Shown: positions 37,918-51,574 of the stretch, piece by piece
How positions within the stretch are numbered: the stretch's first letter is position 1
How the letters are laid out: each line of letters begins with the position of its first letter
Origin: Microplitis mediator
Lineage: Eukaryota; Arthropoda; Insecta; Hymenoptera; Braconidae
Assembly: GCF_029852145.1 (NCBI RefSeq)
Contig: NC_079975.1
Coordinates: 682,001 to 746,000, forward strand
DNA: 64,000 bases
Reading direction: 5' to 3'
Made by a program: the position numbers and the translations under genes
The notes under the pieces: generated by a model
Databases searched by the model: none
Seen by the model: only the letters and a program-made list of their open reading frames with translations
What the model was told of the DNA's origin: nothing

Positions 37918-38828
37918 TATGTTGGCTGCCATATTTTGTCTGTTTAAAAGCTTCTGGAGCGTGAAATATTAATTTTAGGTAAAAATCTGTCAGAACTATT
38001 TTTGTGGGAAATTTAAAGATCTATAAAAAATATTCTTATCAATTTTTTGATATTTTTAATATTTAATAAAATAAATATATTTAATACGAAACTCATTTTC
38101 GAGGAAGAAAAGTGAACGACAGTTAATTTAACCTCAATATTTTATAAATATTTAAATATAAAATCAAACAACTGGCTATAAATAGTAAAAATACCGATAG
38201 TAATAATAACAACAATAATACCAACAAAACGGACATTGAAATACGATAGTGAGAATGACACAGCAGCCCTAGTGTGTTGATGAGGTCCAAAGACGTTGGC
38301 TGGCTCTCAGTGATGTGTCTGCCGTCTCGACGTGAGATATCGATACTTTGACCTCTCGGCGACCCCTACCATCGCACAATGATACTCCAAAAATTAAACA
38401 AAAAAACTAAACGTTACACACTTGGCTGATTGCGCCACATCCTCGGTATTAATATCATCAGAAATCACTCCCGCTGTTCGTGACATCTCGAATCTTATCG
38501 TCCGAGTCTATTTATAAAATTAATTAAACAAACAGAGACTGATCCAGACGAACTCATGGATCTTTTTCTATCAATTTCCGGCGGACTATTGCCGATCGCC
38601 GGCACCAGATAAATTTACAATTTTTTCGCTAGTCGGAGTCCATCAACGCGCACATAAAATTTAATGCAATACAATAACGAATATATAAATTATATATTTA
38701 CAATCGATTGGAGAATAAATTTAATATAAGGGCTGAATTGGAATAACATGAAACTATGTGAGAAGACGATGATGAGAAGAGAGCTACAGCAAAGGGGTAG
38801 CTGCAGAGAAAAATGTTTCATGGATAAT

Positions 38829-38853
38829 ATTATATATATATATATATATATGT
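38829..38853. repeat. (TA)n microsatellite
   Basis: Run of TA dinucleotides. Confidence 0.9.
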
Positions 38854-40510
38854 ATATATGTTACACGGGCGGTCTCACGGCGTGCCAGCGCGGTAGGAGT
38901 CTAATAAGATGTAACTAAATTATGATTGGATTCATCATTGGTTCTCGTGGGATTGAAATTGCCCATGAAAAGGGCCAAGGGCTCGATGGATTATTTTACA
39001 AATGTACGGTCAATTTTTAAACTGCCTTTAGCTATTCTATATGAAGCGTGATATACCGTGATCTCGAATGAGCGATTGCTAACCGCCGGATACTCTCAAT
39101 CTCTCCCTCTGCTCAACTCGAACCATCTTTTGAATATCTTTCATTTTTTTATTTTTTTTTTGTTCATAAATCAACAAAATTTTAAACTGTTACGTCTTTA
39201 TTATATTTTTTTAATAATTTACACTAAAATTACTCACTTTTTTTAAACTTTCGAACTGATTGACACTAGAAAATTTTTTTCACTGGATTTATTAAAGGCT
39301 GCGATCATTGGAGGCTTAGAAAATTTTTTTTTAAACACTGAAATATTTTTTTGAGTAAAAAAAAGTTATCTCAATAATTTTAACAATCGACAGCATAAAA
39401 TATTTATGATTTTAATCCTCTGAAGAATTTTCTGACACACGTTAAAAAAATTTCATTTTATGATTTTACATTTTCGCTGAGTACTCGAAAATTTCAAACT
39501 AACCCCAATAACTAGTACCTACTGACCAATAAAATTATAAAAAGTAGATAATTCAGGTAGACGAGTTCAAGAGTTTTCTTTTTTACTGCACAGCCATTAC
39601 CTGAATCGATAATTATCAATTCACATTTCATTGCTCATCTTTATGACAGACCGAAAATTAAATGACACAATAAAACAATAAATAAGAAGTAAAAAATCAG
39701 AAATAACTTAATCCTCTGAACTCTAAACTCGGATTTTATTGAAGTTAAAAAATAATTTTATACTTTTCTCACCGTAAAAAAACTAAAAAATAGAAAAAAA
39801 AACGCCCAAGTAAGGTGTTTTATTGCCACTTTATTGCAGTGCAGAGAATTTTTTAGTAAACGTGTAACGCTCTAACGGTTACTTGTTTGTTGTATTTTCA
39901 GCTTTCTTTGACCTTTTTGAGGTCATATACTTTTGCCTTTTTATTTATTTTTTCTTTCCTAATCTCGGCTGCCACGGTCACCCCGGAACTCTGTACAAAG
40001 TATTTTTATGAAGAGCACACCCACGGGTAGTTCTCAAGAAAAAAACTAAATAAACTCACTCCATTTGGTCTCGGGTCACCCCAAAATATTGGGTCAAGTC
40101 GTAAAAAATGCTAAAACATTTGGAGCCTCGAAAATAAAAATAAAAAACACTGGCGAGGTTGAAAGAAAGGCTACCCCGTCTTCCACCTTTCCAACAAAAA
40201 CAATTTCACCCTCAACTCTTAGCATTCTAGCTCCATAAATTTACCATTTCTTCGTCTGCTCGAAAAATTCCATCGATCCCGAAAAAAGTCCCCGTAGATT
40301 TCGGTCACGATTTAATCTGTAATCTCGGAAAAAGGACAAGACAATGGGACCCCGTCGATGCTGCCTCAAAAGAAAGTTAAATTTATTTTCATTTTCTGAC
40401 TTGTGATCTCGTTATAAATGTACGGTCTAGTTAACGATCGAGTTTGCCCACGTGACGGGCAAAATTTACCCCTGAGGATTCGTGTCTCTGGAGGAAGGTT
40501 TCCTTTATTA

Positions 40511-40541
40511 TATTAATAATAATAATAATAATAATAATAAT
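40511..40541. repeat. (AAT)n microsatellite
   Basis: About ten AAT/ATA triplets followed by GATGATGA. Confidence 0.9.
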
Positions 40542-42687
40542 GATGATGAATAAGAATGTGAAAAAAATGTACGAACTAATTCAAACAACAAAACGAACGT
40601 TTATGTTTTGCATAAATGCTGAGTCATAAGTGCCTTTTTTATTTCATTCTTTTCATTTCTCCCTGGAGGATTTTTGACGTCTAAAGAAATCTACCAGGTG
40701 ATCTAATATTAAGAACTTATTTTTTTTGTTCTTTTTAAAATGATTTATCATTTTTTGAATTTTCTAAAATTTTTGTTTATATTATTAATTTTACGCGCGC
40801 TATTTATTTCTAATATTTTTGAGATCAATTTCAAATCCACAAAATAATTTTTAAAAAATAGATCACTAAATTTTTTAAAATTCCAAATTTTTCGTTTCAA
40901 GATTAGAAAAAAAATTGAAGATTTTGAGGGAGAGGCGTTTAAATCGATTGCACAACAAGTCACGGTTGATATAAAATTTCTAAACCGAAAGTGAATTCAG
41001 ATTTTGATTTTCATTGAAATAAAATTTTTTTATAAAACGCGTCTAGTCTTTGACGGTTTATCCTCATATGACGGATCGAAGATGATTAATTTAAATAGAT
41101 CGAATGTACATGAAACGAAACGGATCGCCGAGTTTCCCAGATGACTTGGCAGGTAACAAGTTTAAGGGAGACTTGCGACCGTGGGCGTCATTTGGATCAG
41201 ATTAATGACATCATAAACCCAATAAAATATCACAGGAGTCGGCAACAATGCGGGTGAATCTCCGGGGAGCTGTCGCTTAAGAATTCTATTTTTAATATTT
41301 TTTATTTTACTTTTTCTATCTTCGGTTTTATACATACAGACATATATCTCGTCTCGCCGCTGATGGATGATGCAAATATAACTGTCCCGACGCAAACGCA
41401 GTATAAAAAACGTCTAAAAGTCAAAAAGCCCGTGACTGCAGACGAGATCTGTCCGAACAGTTTTCTCAGCAGGTGGCTCGCTATCTTCTCAAGCCGATGG
41501 CTTTCTCGCTTCATCAACGCGTTACCATTTTTTTAAAATAAAAATAAAAAGTAAAGAAAGCAGACATACATATATATAAATATATAAATATATAAATAAA
41601 TAAATATACAAGACACGTCTACATCTGTTTTTTTTTTTTTTCAACAAGAAATCGTTATAAATTTTTTTTGTTAAATAGATTACTGATAAAATTAATAAAA
41701 AATGTTGTTTGATTTTTTTTTTTATTATTTAGTAACAAGATATTGTTGAGAATAATACAATACATAAATAAGAACCACAGAAACCGTTATGGTTGAGTAT
41801 ATAAAAGCCCATCAAATAATAATCTACGGGGGATAATTTTTGTACCGGTTTCGACAATAAGGAAAAATTAAGATAGCAATCGACACTTCCTTCTCACTTC
41901 ATCTGCTAAGTGTGACATGTATAGTTGTAATAGTAATAATAGTAATATAACATGGGTATCGAAATAATAAACAAACCGATTGTATGTGCAAAGATATTTG
42001 TACACAAGCGAAAAATAAATTTAGATAGGATCTGTCGCAACAAAACGCCAACACAAATTTATTTTTCAGTCTGCAAGAGTTTCCGGTCGACGCAAAAAAT
42101 ATTAAGTGAGAATCAAGGATGTGATAATTTAGTTATTAGAGATCGTGATGCGATGGCGTATTATGGCGTTAACGATCGGAAAAATCGATAAATCAAAACA
42201 GTTGAGAGCCGATTGTGCTGGAGATCGGCAGACACCTGGTCTGGTATTTAACGCGGGATGTCTAACACCTGCACACAAAATGGCTGCCGGGGGGACGGTG
42301 ATTGTACACATGGGAATCATATGAGAGTTATCACGCGATACCGACTACAATATCGACACAATGCCCGATCGATTCAACGATCGGAGTACACGATCTCCCG
42401 CTGAGATCTATGTGGGCTGTAGTCGATACACCGATTCATATACTGATTATAAATATAATACATAAACGAACGTTTTTTGTCAATATGTAATTATTTCTAG
42501 AAATTTTTTATTCACCATTAATTATCCGTGATTTTTTTTTAAGATCTTTGCTAATATATTTTTTCAAAATGATTAATATTGAGCATTTTTCAATAAGGAT
42601 TTGATAAAAGATCAATTACTAATGATTTTTTATATTTTATATTTAAATTTTTAGCAACGATCGCACGTAACTATAAATTATTTTTGC

Positions 42688-43096
42688 TACACTGAAAAAA
42701 AGAAATATTTGTCCCAAATAAATCAATTTATTTGTGGCTTTTTTTTTGAATATTTCTTAATGACAAATATATTTGGTACAACAAAATATGACAGTTGATT
42801 CAAATAATTTTATAATTTGACGGAAATATATAATTTATTTGTGGTAAGTAATTGATATATTTGTGGTAAAGATATTTAATTTGTGACGAATAACCTAAAA
42901 TTTGGCGATACTATACATATATTTGAAGCCCTTATTTATTTGTAGCAATTGGATCATTTCTTTACCACAAATAAATCACTTATTTCACGCAATTAAACTA
43001 CTCAAATATATTATATCTTTCTCACAATTAAATATTTATTTGGCCATATCCAAATATACGATATCTTTGGCTCAAATAAATCTTTTTTTCAGTGTA
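42688..43096. mobile_element. MITE family A, copy 2 (inverted relative to copy 1)
   Basis: Starts TACACTGAAAAAAAGAAAT and ends AAATCTTTTTTTCAGTGTA. It is the reverse complement of 20432-20843 with very few differences over its length, including the shared short open frame. Copy 2 is a few bases shorter. The high similarity implies recent transposition or gene conversion. Confidence 0.9.
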
Positions 43097-44182
43097 TTGG
43101 TATTGAAAATTGTCAAAAATTAGTGACAAAAATGATTGAATTTCGATTTTTTGAGTGATTCCGATTAATCACTAATTTTTTTGAATTTTTTGAATGGAAA
43201 AGTAGGATAGAACTTTGGCGTGACATGACGTTTTTATGAATAACTAATTAACATTGATAATTTTTATTTAATAGTAGGGCCGAGTTAATTCTGAGAATAG
43301 GCGTGAAAAAATTTGAAGTGAATTTAAAAAAGTAAAATGTTACAGAATTCCGGGTGAAGAATTTATGTTTTTTTTTATGGCCACTCAAAACTAGAAGAAC
43401 AGTATTAACTTAAAGAAACAGAGGATGAAAAAGGTGTTGATTTAGGTCCGCACAATAAATGTCCAAAAAAAGGTCACAGGCAGTTTCATGCTCGGAAATA
43501 CTGCGAGACGCCGATTGAGTGAATTATTGAGGAGGGGTTGGAATATTTTTTTTCCGCCGCCTTCTCATTTTCGTCAAACGAAAATACTGTCTGTTTACAC
43601 CGAATAAACAGGAGAAGTAACCAAGAGCAGTCATAATAGGGCACGCCCGGAAGAGCTCCACAATCCGACGCTCTAATTGACACGGGGAATTTTTTTTAAA
43701 TCTTGTTTACTCAACGAATTCCGTAATTATTATATTTTTCTTCCTTATTATTATCATAATTATTTAATCATAGTCAGAAATATCTTATTTTCCCCAGTCC
43801 CTAGTCCCTTATAATAAAATTTCTGAACTACAGATTATTAATTTACCAAACTAATGCCGGCATATAAATAATTTTAATACCCATGATATTTATCACAATC
43901 TAGTTAATATATTTTTTAATATAAATCTCATTCTTATTCTCGGACTGTAGTTTTCTCACTCACATATCGCTTCGGTTATGAATATGTTTAATAACTCGCT
44001 CGAGATACAGATTACAGCCGATTGTGATTCTCTTGATTAATTACCTCAATTAATCTTTGGATCGTTATATTTCTCAGCCAAATGCCTCCTCTGAAAAATT
44101 GCCTCTGGCTTCAAAAAGTTCAACGCACCCTGAAAAAAAATTTCACTTTTTCTTTCAAAAAATTCTTCAGACAAAAAGTCAT
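43097..44182. other. AT-rich non-coding DNA
   Basis: No gene, RNA or element end recognised. The slightly GC-richer part at 43470-43700 has short unrecognised frames. Confidence 0.5.
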
Positions 44183-45020
44183 TACACGGAAAGAAAATTA
44201 TGGGAAGTTTTGCTATGCATTATGGGAATGGTTCCCATAACATTATGGGAATAGTTCCCATAATATTATGGGAACCATTCCCAAAATGGTATGAGAATCA
44301 TTCCCATACTATTATGGCAATGGTTCCCATATTGGTATAGGAACTATTCCTATAATATTATGGGAACTATTCCCATAATTTTATGGGAACCATCCCTATA
44401 ATATCATTTAATTTTTTTCTTTTGCACAATAGTGTAGAAATTTCCCAAAATTTGAATTTTCTTGAATGTTTTGTGCTGACAAAAAATTCTTGTTAAAAAT
44501 TTTAATGTTTTTTTGCCAAATACGATTTTTTTTTTCAATGTTTGAATTTTTGTATTTATGTTTAATAATATTTCTGTGTATTGTAAAAGTGATTACCGCA
44601 CTTCTTTAAATTAATTTTTTCATGATAATATGGGAACTATTCCCATAATATTATGGGAATGATTCCCATAATGGTATAGGAACCATTCCAATTGCATTAT
44701 GGGAATCATTCCCATAATATTATGGAAATAGTTCCCATACTATTATAGGAACCATTCCCATAATATTATGGGAATGGTTCCTATAATTTATGGGAATGGT
44801 TCCTATAAATTATAGGAACCATTCCTATAATTATAGGAACCATTCCTATAGTGTTATGGGTATCATTCCCATAATTATAGGAACTATTCCTATAATTATG
44901 GGAAACATTCCCATAATTATAGGAACCGCTCCCATAATTTATGGTCGTAATTCCTATGATGGTATAGGAAAAAATTTCACAAAATTATGGGAACCGCTGC
45001 CATAATTTTCTTTCCGTGTA
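44183..45020. mobile_element. MITE family D, copy 1 (TACACGGAAAG tips, GGGAACCATTCCC interior)
   Basis: The ends are TACACGGAAAGAAAATTATG and CATAATTTTCTTTCCGTGTA. Between them are dozens of short inverted words such as ATTATGGGAA, TTCCCATAAT and GGAACCATTCC, in both orientations. An unrelated AT-rich stretch of about 220 bp (44405-44625) splits the array. Frames of the type MGMVPI come from the repeat and do not mark a gene. An inverted copy lies at 51575-52302. Confidence 0.9.
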
Positions 45021-47173
45021 TCACTTTTATTTAATTAACTCGGAAAACAATGAGCTCACGAAAAAATTAGCAAAATCTTGTTTTGTAGAGAGAAAAATCT
45101 ACTAAAAATATATCAGTAATTCTTATTGTAAATTTGATAGTTCAAAATTTACATAAAAAATTTGATTATTATTGTATTTTTTTAATCGGGTATAAATTAC
45201 TGAGTACAGTCTACGATAATTTTAATTAATATTTTTTGTTGCATAAGTAATTAATCGTGTGTTAAAAAAAATAGTAAATGTCGATACTCGGAGTTGAAAA
45301 AAAAATTATCGTGTTCTCACGTGCCACTAAAATAGTCAAGTAATTAAATAAAAAATAAAAAAAAATTACACAATGATAAAAGTATAAATACACGGTTGTT
45401 TGCATAAACAAATAATCGATAACGCCGCTGGTGGTCTCGGAGAAACTAAAAATATAAATTAAACACTGATTTATTCACAGATATGTATCATAATCGTCAT
45501 CATTATTATCATCATTGATGGGCAAATGACAGAATCATAAAAACGTCTATATTCTATAATAATTTATTTATTAAGTAAGATCTGAAAAAGCTTAACAAAA
45601 TAAAAAAAAAGGTCACGATGACAGAATAGTATTGATATTGACATTCTGATGGATTAAATGTCATTTATCGTTATCTGATTTAAATAATTCACTCCTCAAC
45701 GTTTCCTGATACGTTACACCAACGGCAATTGGTTAACATTTATTATCAACCAAATAGAGGTATCAATGCTGAATTTTTTAAACTTTTTTTTCTCACGAGG
45801 AACTGATTTTAGTGTTAAAAGGTTACTGGCGATTGGTCGAGCCAGATGGATAGACGTGTTACTGCTCGAATCTCATTATGTGTGACTGTGTAAACTCGAG
45901 TTCAACAATGGGTACAGGAGTCTCAGATTAATCTGACGGGGCACATAAATTCGCGTCAACGAGTCAGTTTTCGGAGATAAACCTAAGCTGCTTCCGTATC
46001 TAATACTTTTATCCAGATGTTTTTAATGCCAATCTTTATTATGAAAAGTCGTTACATTTTTTTTTATTCGCTTTATTTAAATGAGCATATGAATTAATTA
46101 TCAATTAATTGTCGGCGGATTGACGTTGTCGAGCTAATTAACCCAGTTGACTAGTGACGCGAAAATTAAAAAAAAATAATAATACCATTGGCCAGAAATC
46201 TAAGTCCAAATAAAAAAATTTAAGACGTTGCGTAATCTCTGAATAAAAAAAAATTTCACAATAGCAAAAAAAATAAAATACTGATTACATAAAAAATTGC
46301 TGAGTAAATATATAATAAATCAATGCGTAAAAAAAATTATTACTCTTATATTTATTAAATGCAATAAAAAAAAATTAAATATATATTATTAGTAAAAATT
46401 GATTCAAAAATATATGATCATAAATATAAGAAATAGATGATACGTATGTATGTATGTAGTGATATTTATTATGACTTATAAGTATATATAAGTGGTGGTA
46501 GTAAAATATGTGGTTATATAGATTCACTATAGTGAAGATGATGGTTGAATGTTCAATCGTAATAAGAAATAAGACGATAAAGAAGAGGCGAATAAGAACA
46601 AAGAGATTGCAAGGTTAATGGGTTCGCCAGCTACCTGTCATGAATATGGGCTTGGCTATTAAAAAAGCAAATAAATAAAAATATACGTTGCTCTGAGAAG
46701 TTGATGTGTTTGGTTGTGAGTGTGCGCAGTATTGCTGTGCAGTGTAACGCGTAGCAACGTGATGGTAAAAAAGTGTAATAAATAGAAAAATACCAATAAA
46801 GTGATGCACCGGGATTGGCAAAAAGCTGTATGACTCGAATTATCTCCTCGGTCCAAAGGCCAAAGAGCAAGCGAACCCGAGTATGTACACAGTACGGGCA
46901 ATAATGTGGCATCCTGTTCTAAATTCAAAACAAGATGCCTGCTTAGCATATACATACACTTGGCTTATTCGAGATGATACTTTACTGCATATTATGTACT
47001 TGTATATATACATATATATATGAATTTACTAAATGTATGTACGTTGTGATGCACACGTTCGCGGTATGACATTCGCAATTCAAATGATACATTTCTATTA
47101 CCATTTTAATTCCAAGGGCAAAAGCCCTTTAATGGGATTTCAGTTCTTTACGACTTTGTTTTTATATTTTTAA
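45021..47173. other. AT-rich gene-free stretch
   Basis: Long A/T runs and short frames only. The part at 46615-46955 is less AT-rich. It has overlapping frames on the minus strand and a donor-like site (GACAG|GTAGCT) near 46634. I do not recognise a protein there. Confidence 0.45.
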
Positions 47174-47879
47174 TAGGGGAGGGTGGGGCAGAGCGGCCCC
47201 CCTAAGCCAATTATTACTTTTTGTGGCTTTCAACCATCAGATCACTTTACTTTTGTCCTATTTAGAACAAATTTATGGACATTTTGCCGAAATTCTGAAA
47301 AAATTTTTTTTTTTTTGTGGGGCAGAGAGGCCCCCCTCCGAAAAATGATAAAAAATTTTTTTTTCGTTCTTTTTTTTTTTAATTGTTTTCATTATTAAGA
47401 AAGTAATTCTTTCTCTTGACAACTATTTTTGGTTTTATATTACTCAAAAAAAATTTTTTAAGGTGTAATAAATCGTTCACTCTCGATTACCTTAATTACT
47501 AATTGTTACTGAATAAAAAAAAAACAATTCTATATTTCATTATTTTGAACCCAAAAAACGTGTTTTTTAATTTTTTAGATTATGGATAGTTTTACTTTAT
47601 TTCAAAAATTTATCAACTAAAAAAAAAATTTTATTTTTATATATTTTTAGTGACCAAATTTGACTCGTACATAAAGAAACAGCCGAAAAATATGAAAAAA
47701 TCATTTTTTCAAAATTTTCGGCTTGTCCATATTGCTCCAGATGTTATGCGTAGGGCTAAAAATGCGCAAACATATCAGATTTATAGTAATTAGTCGAAAA
47801 AAAAAAAAAATTTTTTTTTGATCAAAATTTTAGGGGGGCCGCTCTGCCCCAGGGGGCCGCTTTGCCCCACCCTCCCCTA
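47174..47879. mobile_element. TAGGGGAG-family TIR element, copy 2 (type GGGTGGGGCAGAG)
   Basis: The left end reads TAGGGGAGGGTGGGGCAGAG and then CGGCCCC. The right end is its inverse, GCCCCACCCTCCCCTA. The internal word TTTGTGGCTTTCAACCATC near 47219-47240 is shared, in reverse, with 30440-30475. It is therefore the same family as 29768-30519, in opposite orientation. No transposase frame is seen. Confidence 0.85.
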
Positions 47880-50800
47880 CTAAATTTATTGCCACTATTT
47901 TGTTGTCAAGAAATATTTGAAAAAATTCAAATTTGAATTTGGGGCAAAGAATTTTGATCTGAGATTCAGTAAAATTAACTCGATTTTTTGTTTGAGAATT
48001 TGTCATTTATAACTTTTGTGAAAAAATGGATGCGTAGAATGCAGCATTGGGGTCTAGGGATCTAAATTACTTTTTTCTGGGTTACTAATCAATTTTTTAA
48101 ATAGACTTAATTTTTTATCTGAACAACAATCTAAAAATTTATTTTATAGATTTCAGGTATCCTATTATCTTAGATTTGACTAAACAGTAAATAAATAAAA
48201 TTAAGAAAAAAAAAAAAATAAATAACATCGATAAATAAAAGTGTAACATTTATTTTAACGACCGATGATCCGAGGAGATTAAATAAAAGTGAACATTACT
48301 AACGAGAAATAGAAGAGATTCTTTAAAAATCTTGAAAATAAACCAGCGCTATTGAGAGTAGTGAAGATCAAAAGCGAAAGCTACCTGCAGGAAAAAATAA
48401 CCAAAGAGGCGGCGCTCACCGCAGAACATATTTGAAAAGATCAACATCTTTTATAATAAGATACCCGGGCAATAATTTATTGACTCGCGTACGTGTCATT
48501 GAGCAAGCACGACAAGAATCCCGATTACCAGAAATCACATTTATTTTTTCTTTATTCATTCATCTGCAGTATAAAATATATAACACCTACATTGAGAGAA
48601 GTAATATAACGAGGAGAGAATCGGGACGATACGAGATAGTTCGAGCGTGAAGGAAAAGTGTGTGTTGGGATCCCCAGATCGTGGGGTGTCATAGGGCATT
48701 GAGGGAAAACCAAAACATTCGTTCTTGTTAAAAATTCCAGACAATGGCCTGGATAGAGACCCCGTTGCCCGTTTCTACTTGACAATACAGATCCATAGAT
48801 TCTGTATAGCTCTGCTGAAAGGAACTTTATCCATAGACTCGGAGCAGAGGACCAGGCTACAGACGATGCAAGAATTGATGTATCCTCTATGCTACATCTA
48901 CTCTGCTCTAAAGAGAATAATATAAAGAAAAAGCAAATGGAAATGGGAATGAAAATATAGACGACAGAAAGGAGATCTGAAATACAAGTCCACTCCACTC
49001 CATTTAACCTCCTGACCACGGTCCAGATCACAGATAAATTTAGCATTTGGATATTTTAGATCGAATCTCTTGGGGTCGCACACGCCACTTTTTTTGAGGA
49101 AATCTTTGTCCGATCGAGAATCGTATTGAAAAAATATTTAAAATCCGGACAATGGATATTTTGTAAGATGTATAATGCTCTGGCTGGGATCTCGATGATA
49201 TTTAGCTGTCCACTTTGACGTGTCTAGTATTACTGAACGACTTTTTAAAAGGTATCAGGAAGTGAGAGCTCTGAGGATTCAAAAGTGGATCTGATAAATC
49301 GGAGATGGAAATTTAGATTTATTTAATCCTTTTTGCAGATAAAATTCGCTCGAGGGTTTTCATTGAGATCTGTGTGACTAAGTGCTTGTTCGGAGAAGAA
49401 TATGTTCTTTATAAAGTTGTTTTGTAATAAAATTGAGTGACGTGTGGAGAGTTTGGGGAAATCGTTTAAATTTGTGCAGATTTTGTGAGAAAAATTTTTG
49501 AATGAGTATATTTCTTTTTACACAAAACGTTCATAGATATTTTGACAAACAAAATGATTTTTTAGAATTGATTTCGTATCACCGGAAGAATTTTTTTAAA
49601 AAGATTTTAACAGATACTAATTTTTCAAGAAATTATTTTCAGCATTTTTGAATTTTTCACTGTCAAAAAAATTTTTTATTCAAAAATCTTGAATGTGAAA
49701 CTTTAGTGGACATTCTGAAGAAGAAATTGAGCAACCAAAAATTAATTTCCCTGACCGGATGTACCTGAAAAAAATTATAATATACAATAATCATTTTTGG
49801 AAATGGCTCAATAAATTAAAATTTGTTGTTGAAAACAATTTAGTGTCCATAAATTTGATAATACACATTAAAGTGGACATCCAGGTGAAAAAAATAAGTC
49901 TTAAAAAATGTATTTAGCCCCGAAAGTGTTACGAACTCATTACTATTTAAATAAGAATCAACTTTCAAAGCAGTTTTTTAAAATTGATTTCAATATTTTC
50001 TCATTTCTCAATAAAAAAAATACATTTATATTTAAAATAATTACCCCCCACAGTAAAGTTAACATTCTGCCAAAAAATGAGCCATAAATATTAATTTTCG
50101 CTTCAGAAAGTGTTACAAAATCACCACTAAGTATTCAAAACAACATGAAATCCTTCAAAAAAGAGTTTCATACATAATTTTATTCTCATTTCCAAACCGT
50201 CATATTTCGACTGATCGGCATCGATTTTATGCCCCCGGAAGCTTAACAAAATAATGAATAATAAATAAATAAATCCGCGTAATACCGAAAATACTCTTGT
50301 TAAATCAAGAATCCTCCGGTTATTCATGCGGCTCAATATCATCAGCAATAAAATTTTTATAATATCCTTTGGCTTATAAGCCTACACTAGTACAAATAAA
50401 CATGAATACCAGTGATATCGAAAATATTATTCGCGACTAAGTATAAAAGAGTGTCCGTTCTTAGCAGGTAAAAAAAGTAAAAAAGATCCGAGTATAAGAG
50501 ATCTTCTTAGCAAAAGCAAACCGGTAGGTGCACCAACACTTGCGTAGCATGCGACAGGTGTTATGATAATATTTTCTTGAGAAATAAAGGCTACTCGGGC
50601 TATTGCACAGGACCCCGCCATACGCCGTGGGTGGCCATATACCATACACACATTAATAAACACACACACACACACAGACACAGACAAAACTATTTTCCTG
50701 ATGTCCCCTTTCTGTAGCCGATCTCAGCATACACCTATGATCCTCTTCGATATCTCATGGAGTCATGGTATAAGACCGCGAGTATTAGTGAGAGTCTTTT

Positions 50801-51574
50801 TCCACCATATGTATACCCACAATACTTTAAATACATATATATATTTTATATACAGCAATATAATACACACAAGGATGAGGATCGTTGCCGCGATGATTAA
50901 AGCCTCTTTTAATCGGCTGGCAGGCGGAGAAAATTCACCTTTGACCTCACCACCTTATGCCCGGTTATATTCTTCTATGCGTTGGAAATTATTATTTTTG
51001 TCTTATGTGCATACCTACACATGCGTCTTGTATCATCTGTAAAATGGCTTTTGTATGAATTACAAATTCAATCTTGTTATTTTTTATTATTATTATTAAT
51101 ATTAATATTTAATATTTATATTATTAATATTACTAAATGTCATACAAGATCTTATTTTGATTAAAATCAATTGAATTTACTTAATAGTAAAGATTTAATT
51201 TAAGGTTATTCCTAAGTGAGGAATGTCGAAAACATTTATTGCGTAGTGTGAATGTCCAAAGATTATGTTTTTTTTATTTTTGTTGTGGTGAAAATGAGTG
51301 AGTACTTTGATGCGATACATGTTTGTTAGGAAGAGTAACAATAAATAATTAATGTGCAGGGGTTAAGTTTGTATTTATGAAGCGGATTAGCTTTTGATAT
51401 GCAAACTGGGATAGTATTTCGCGGATTAAAATATTTAAATCCAGAATTATGGTAATTGATTTGCACATTATGGGAAAATAGTTGAATATTATAAATAAAC
51501 GTGGGAAATTGATTTTTTTAAATTACAGCGGAAAAAAATTTATTTTAGGAAACATCTTGAATTGAAACTCTGTT
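47880..51574. other. Gene-free stretch; moderately GC-rich at 48370-49080
   Basis: The patch at 48370-49080 is open in several frames on both strands; the longest is minus 48552-49046. It contains donor-like sites on the minus strand (CCTGCAG|GTAGCT near 48382). None of the translations resembles a family I know, and overlapping openness on both strands argues against a real coding exon. The remainder is AT-rich, with an (AC)n run at 50657-50672. Confidence 0.4.

Larger units (their letters stand above)
37918..42687. other. AT-rich gene-free stretch with microsatellites
   Basis: Contains (TA)n at 38829-38853, (AAT)n at 40511-40541 and several A/T homopolymers. A slightly GC-richer part lies at 42180-42430. 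No splice-flanked exon, RNA gene or complete mobile element was recognised. Confidence 0.45.

Noticed and set aside
20393..43123. The same short open frame in two places (20393-20626 minus, 42902-43123 plus)
   Set aside because: It lies within the two copies of MITE family A; repetition reflects the element and not gene conservation.
48552..49046. 164-codon minus-strand open frame
   Set aside because: No recognisable family, several other frames on both strands are open in the same patch, and no convincing splice context supports it.
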